A stretch of 8,785 nucleotides of DNA from Bacillota bacterium (GTDB lineage: Bacteria; Bacillota; Sulfobacillia; JAJZYS01; JAJYTV01), in assembly GCA_021786135.1 (NCBI GenBank), contig JAJYNV010000360.1, positions 1 through 8,785 of the forward strand, read 5' to 3'. Under the pieces are notes generated by a model. That model searched no databases, was not told the DNA's origin, and saw nothing but the letters and a program-made list of their open reading frames with translations. Positions within the stretch are counted from its first letter, which is position 1; each line of letters starts with the position of its first letter. Made by a program: the position numbers and the translations under genes. This document shows, in pieces, positions 6,046-8,785 of the stretch.

Positions 6046-8088
6046 TCAGGCGTCGATGCCGAGATGGTGCAGTACGAAGGCGTATTCCTCGGCGAACTCC
6101 TTGAGGCGCTCATAGCGGCCCGACGCTCCGCCGTGGCCCGCGCCCATGAGCGTCCTCAGGACGATGTCGTGGCCGTCCGTCTTCGTCGCCCTCAGTCGCG
6201 CCACCCACTTGAGCGGCTCCCAGAAGCCGACCCTCGGGTCGTTGATGCCTGTGTAGACGTAGAGATGCGGATACTCCTGTGCCGCCACGTTGTCGTAGGG
6301 GCTGTAGGACTTCATGTAGCGGTAGTACTCCTCGTCCGCCGGATTGCCCCACTCGTCCCACTCGAGACTGGTGAGCGGGATGCTCGCGTCAAGCATCGTC
6401 GTGACGACATCCACGAACGGCACGCCAGCCGACACGACCTCAAAGAGGCCGGGTGCGAGGTTGACGATGGCGCCCATCAGGAGACCGCCCGCGCTGCGGC
6501 CCATGGCCGCAAGCCGTTCCCTCGTCGTCCAGCCCTGGCGCACGAGTTCCCGGGCGCAAGAGACGAAGTCGGTAAAGCTCTCGCGTTTGTGCAGGAGCTT
6601 TCCGCCCTGGTACCACGAGCGGCCCATCTCCCCGCCGCCGCGCACATGCGCGGTGACGAAGACGACGCCGCGGTCCAGCAGCGGCAGGAGCTTGAAGTCG
6701 AAGGCAGGCTCGCTCGGCATGCCGTACGATCCATAGCCGTAAAGGATCAGCGGACGTTCCTGGAGCGGGCCGAGGTCGCTGCGGTAGACCGCCGACATCG
6801 GCACCAGGGCGCCGTCCTCCGCCGTGGCCCAGAGGCGCTGCTGGCGATAGGGCCCCGGCGCGTAGCCGGGCACCTCCTCCTGCTGCAGCGGCACAAGTTC
6901 GAGGGAGCTCAGGTCGATTTCGTAGATCGTCTCCGGCGTAAGACGGGACGAGTACGCAATCAACGCGCGATCGGTCGCGTACTCCCGGTTGTCCCACACC
7001 TGAGCGACGTAGAGCGGCTCGGACCAGTCAAGGCGGTCAAGCTGCCCGCCGCGCAACACCCATACCTGTCGCATCCCCTCCTGGCGTCCTGCGAGCAGAA
7101 GGGCGTCGCGGAAGGGGTAGACCCCCTGGAGATAGATGTCCGGACGGTATGGCAACAGAGGCTCGAGCGCCTGCGGGCGCAGCTCAGGCGCCTGGAGCAG
7201 GCGGAAGTTCTCCGCCCCCTGGTTCGTCAGGACGAGGAAGTTCTCGCCCCAATCCTCGAGTTCGTACTCCACCCCCTGCTCGCGCGGCTGAAAGAGCGTG
7301 AACTCGTCCAGCGGCCGATCGGAGCGCAGGTAGCGAACCTCGCCCGTCTCCTTGGAGGACGACTGGAGAAAGACATGGCGCCCGCTGCGAGCGCGATAGA
7401 GCCTGAGGCTGAAGGCGATGTCGCCTTCCTCGTAGACAAGGGCGTCCGTGCCGCGGTCGCCCAGTTTGTGCCGCCAGAGCCGACAGGGACGCTGCTGCTC
7501 GTCGACGCTCACGTAGAAGAGATACTGGCCGCTCGCGTCCCACTCCAGGCTTTCGCTCAGGAACACCCCGTCGATCTCGTCGTCGAGCATGTCGCCACTC
7601 TCGAGATCCTTCACGCGCAGGGTGTAGCGGTCGCTGCCGTCGCGGTTTTCAAGAAAGGCGAGACGGCTGTGGTCAGGGCTCACGCGCAGGAGCGTGACCG
7701 CATAGAAGGCCCCACCGTCGGCGCGCGCGTTGAGATCGAGGATGACCTCCTCCGCGGCGTCGGCGAGGTCGCTGCGCTCTGGAGCCGGCTTGCGCGCGTA
7801 GATCGGGTAGCCAAGCCCCTTCTGCAGGCGCCGGTAGTAGAAATACGGGCCGTGCTGCACCGGCGGTTCCACCCGGTCCTCTGCGATGTGACCGAGCATG
7901 TCGGCGTAGAGGTGCCCCGCCAGGGGCATCAGCGGCGCCATGACCTGATCGCGGTAGCGGTTCTCCTCTTCGATGTAGGCAAGGACTTCGGGGTCGTCCT
8001 TCTGGCGCAGCCACTGGTATGGATCGAGACGCACATCGCCGTGCAGTTCATGGCGGTGCGGCTTCTTCGCGGCGACTGGCGGCAGCAT
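6046..8088 (-). CDS. ptrB: oligopeptidase B (S9A serine peptidase)
   Basis: 680 residues from ATG 8088, close to the roughly 686 of E. coli PtrB. The frame is open to 8646, but that extension runs over the next gene and lacks an SD; GGGAGGAA (8091-8098) lies just before 8088. The enzyme cleaves short peptides after Lys/Arg in the cytoplasm. An N-terminal cap (HELHGDVRLDPYQWLR at 13-28) leads to a seven-bladed propeller (about 70-400), then the alpha/beta hydrolase domain. The triad is S532 in MGRSAGGLLMG, D617 in TGINDPRVG and H652 in GAGHGGASGR, the same numbers as I recall for the E. coli enzyme. HVRGGGEMGRSWY and VDVVTTMLD are also typical, and E576, needed for P1 basic residues, is kept. 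Position 578 is Asp, and the P2-pocket acids recalled at 460/462 are Glu and Ala. It lies 101 nt behind the ytfI-like gene, possibly co-transcribed. Confidence 0.96.
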   Translation of the reverse strand: MLPPVAAKKPHRHELHGDVRLDPYQWLRQKDDPEVLAYIEEENRYRDQVMAPLMPLAGHLYADMLGHIAEDRVEPPVQHGPYFYYRRLQKGLGYPIYARKPAPERSDLADAAEEVILDLNARADGGAFYAVTLLRVSPDHSRLAFLENRDGSDRYTLRVKDLESGDMLDDEIDGVFLSESLEWDASGQYLFYVSVDEQQRPCRLWRHKLGDRGTDALVYEEGDIAFSLRLYRARSGRHVFLQSSSKETGEVRYLRSDRPLDEFTLFQPREQGVEYELEDWGENFLVLTNQGAENFRLLQAPELRPQALEPLLPYRPDIYLQGVYPFRDALLLAGRQEGMRQVWVLRGGQLDRLDWSEPLYVAQVWDNREYATDRALIAYSSRLTPETIYEIDLSSLELVPLQQEEVPGYAPGPYRQQRLWATAEDGALVPMSAVYRSDLGPLQERPLILYGYGSYGMPSEPAFDFKLLPLLDRGVVFVTAHVRGGGEMGRSWYQGGKLLHKRESFTDFVSCARELVRQGWTTRERLAAMGRSAGGLLMGAIVNLAPGLFEVVSAGVPFVDVVTTMLDASIPLTSLEWDEWGNPADEEYYRYMKSYSPYDNVAAQEYPHLYVYTGINDPRVGFWEPLKWVARLRATKTDGHDIVLRTLMGAGHGGASGRYERLKEFAEEYAFVLHHLGIDA

Positions 8089-8090
8089 AG

Positions 8091-8098
8091 TTCCTCCC
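8091..8098 (-). promoter_or_regulatory. SD that decides the ptrB start
   Basis: GGGAGGAA on the minus strand, with 4 nt between the GGAGG core and ATG 8088. Spacing is tight but usable. The in-frame ATG at 8124 has no SD. Confidence 0.6.
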
Positions 8099-8189
8099 GC
8101 TGAGCTGAGAAATCGGAGCGTCATAGGGTTCTGGCCGGGCGGGCCGTTACCCTGCCCAGCCAGGCAAGCGGAGGCTTCGCTCCCGAGTG

Positions 8190-8198
8190 TCACCTCCT
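8190..8198 (-). promoter_or_regulatory. orphan consensus SD overlapping the stop of the DUF2953 gene
   Basis: On the minus strand AGGAGGTGA, the full anti-16S consensus, covers the last two Arg codons (AGG AGG) and the TGA of the upstream gene. No ATG, GTG or TTG lies within the next 20 nt, and ptrB starts 101 nt further on with its own SD. In related genomes ytfJ/gerW usually begins here, so this may be the leftover ribosome site of a lost gene. Confidence 0.4.
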
Positions 8199-8720
8199 GG
8201 CGCGCAGCGCTCTCAGAACACCGAGGAGGAGTCGGAAAGACGTCAAGGACACCTCCGCCCGGGCATCGAGCCGTCCTCCAGCCGGTCCTTCCAGCCTGGG
8301 CGTCAGCACGATTTCCACCGGCTCTCCCTTGGCCGTTACGAGTCCGCCGACGAGGGCCCAGGCTGCGCCGTAGAGGAGTGCAGTCGCCGCGGGGTCGCCG
8401 ACGCCGCCCTCGGCCGCGAGCTGCGCCTTCTTGACAGGTACCCGGCGCAGCGTGGCAAAGAACGCGTCGATGGCGGCGACGGCATGATGCACCGACGGGC
8501 CCAGCGGCTGGCCCGTCCCTTGGCGCGGCTCGGTCTGCCGCTGCCCCGTCCTCCTTCTGCGCGGGCCCCTGTCGTACCAGCTGGACATGCGAAAAGGTCC
8601 CAGCTTGACGGCGGCCTCGCTGTATCCCGGCCAGTGCAGCCTGCAAGCGATAGTGACCGGAATGAGCAGACTGAAGACAGACCCGAGCAGAACGCCGAAA
8701 AGTCCCCAGAGGAAGAGCAC
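8190..8720 (-). CDS. ytfI: DUF2953 / YtfI-like membrane-anchored protein
   Basis: 176 residues from GTG 8720, with GGAG at 8729-8732 eight nt upstream. Residues 1-26 are one hydrophobic anchor (LFLWGLFGVLLGSVFSLLIP). A very basic, Gln- and Arg-rich stretch at about 50-70 (GPRRRRTGQRQTEPRQG) looks low-complexity. The C-terminal half has GVGDPAATALLYGAAWALVGGLV, which resembles the G-x-GD-x-x-x-T...G-x-x-W-x-x-x-G core of DUF2953 proteins such as Bacillus YtfI. DUF2953 genes usually sit next to ytfJ and are associated with sporulation, but their biochemical role is unknown. The length is slightly short of the usual 200 or so. It lies 16 nt behind the probable scpB, so it is likely in that operon. 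The family call rests on this motif plus context and is moderate. Confidence 0.6.
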   Translation of the reverse strand: MLFLWGLFGVLLGSVFSLLIPVTIACRLHWPGYSEAAVKLGPFRMSSWYDRGPRRRRTGQRQTEPRQGTGQPLGPSVHHAVAAIDAFFATLRRVPVKKAQLAAEGGVGDPAATALLYGAAWALVGGLVTAKGEPVEIVLTPRLEGPAGGRLDARAEVSLTSFRLLLGVLRALRARR

Positions 8721-8736
8721 AGCATCAGCTCCGGAC

Positions 8737-8785
8737 CTAGGTTGCCTCGGCGGCGTCTTCCTCTTGCGGCAGCTCCGGCAGATCG
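8737..8785 (-). CDS. scpB: probable ScpB (segregation and condensation protein B), last 15 residues
   Basis: Only DLPELPQEEDAAEAT and the TAG stop (8737-8739) are inside the window. ScpB proteins typically end in an acidic, proline-rich tail of the form DL-x-LPPLPEEE, and in many Firmicutes scpB is followed by a DUF2953 gene, which fits the neighbour here. ScpB works with ScpA and SMC in chromosome condensation. The call rests on a short tail plus gene order, so it is tentative. Confidence 0.5.
   Translation of the reverse strand, partial: DLPELPQEEDAAEAT

Noticed and set aside
5266..8103. Plus-strand open frame of 945 codons
   Set aside because: It runs through the end of mocR in another frame and then antisense to ptrB. 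Long antisense frames are expected at this GC content; the composition is Arg/Ala/Val-rich and no domain is visible.
8089..8646. N-terminal extension of ptrB to 8646
   Set aside because: It overlaps the DUF2953 gene, has no SD and no peptidase-like sequence. The protein from 8088 already has the family length, with catalytic residues at the expected numbers.

Overview
The window is GC-rich, tightly packed bacterial DNA. Several genes have near-consensus Shine-Dalgarno (SD) sequences 6-8 nt ahead of GTG, TTG or ATG starts. At the right edge lies the very end of a probable scpB, followed by a DUF2953/YtfI-like gene, an order typical of spore-forming Firmicutes. The soluble LytS-type kinase and the YczE-MocR pair also fit Firmicutes. 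Together with the high GC this suggests a high-GC Firmicute (Symbiobacterium-, Limnochorda- or Thermaerobacter-like). That assignment is inference, not proof.

Layout. (1) 1-1199, plus strand: the C-terminal part of an Nramp-family metal transporter, then a 72-residue single-pass membrane protein whose SD overlaps the transporter stop. (2) 1218-3079, minus strand: a LytS/LytT-type two-component system. A GAF-domain histidine kinase with a cysteine cluster is translationally coupled (ATGA overlap) to a LytTR response regulator. It converges on the transporter pair with only 18 nt between stops. (3) 3080-3598: about 520 nt with no convincing gene but several good inverted repeats, ending in a strong hairpin at 3563-3594. 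(4) 3599-5858: a divergent pair, a YczE-like membrane protein (minus) and a MocR/GntR regulator with an aminotransferase-like domain (plus). They share a 133-nt control region that holds a 10-nt direct repeat. (5) 5859-6045: a 187-nt convergent gap with one small perfect hairpin and no gene. (6) 6046-8785, minus strand: oligopeptidase B, a DUF2953/YtfI-like protein, and the last 15 codons of a probable scpB.

Functional links. The YczE-MocR pair is a recurrent association in which the regulator is thought to control the membrane-protein gene. The two-component system probably senses a soluble cytoplasmic signal (metal, redox or metabolite), because it lacks the membrane domain of classical LytS. 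A link to the neighbouring metal transporter is possible but unproven. At the right edge the expected partner of ytfI (ytfJ/gerW) is absent, yet a full-consensus SD remains at the end of ytfI. I see no tRNA, rRNA, CRISPR array, insertion sequence or phage gene.
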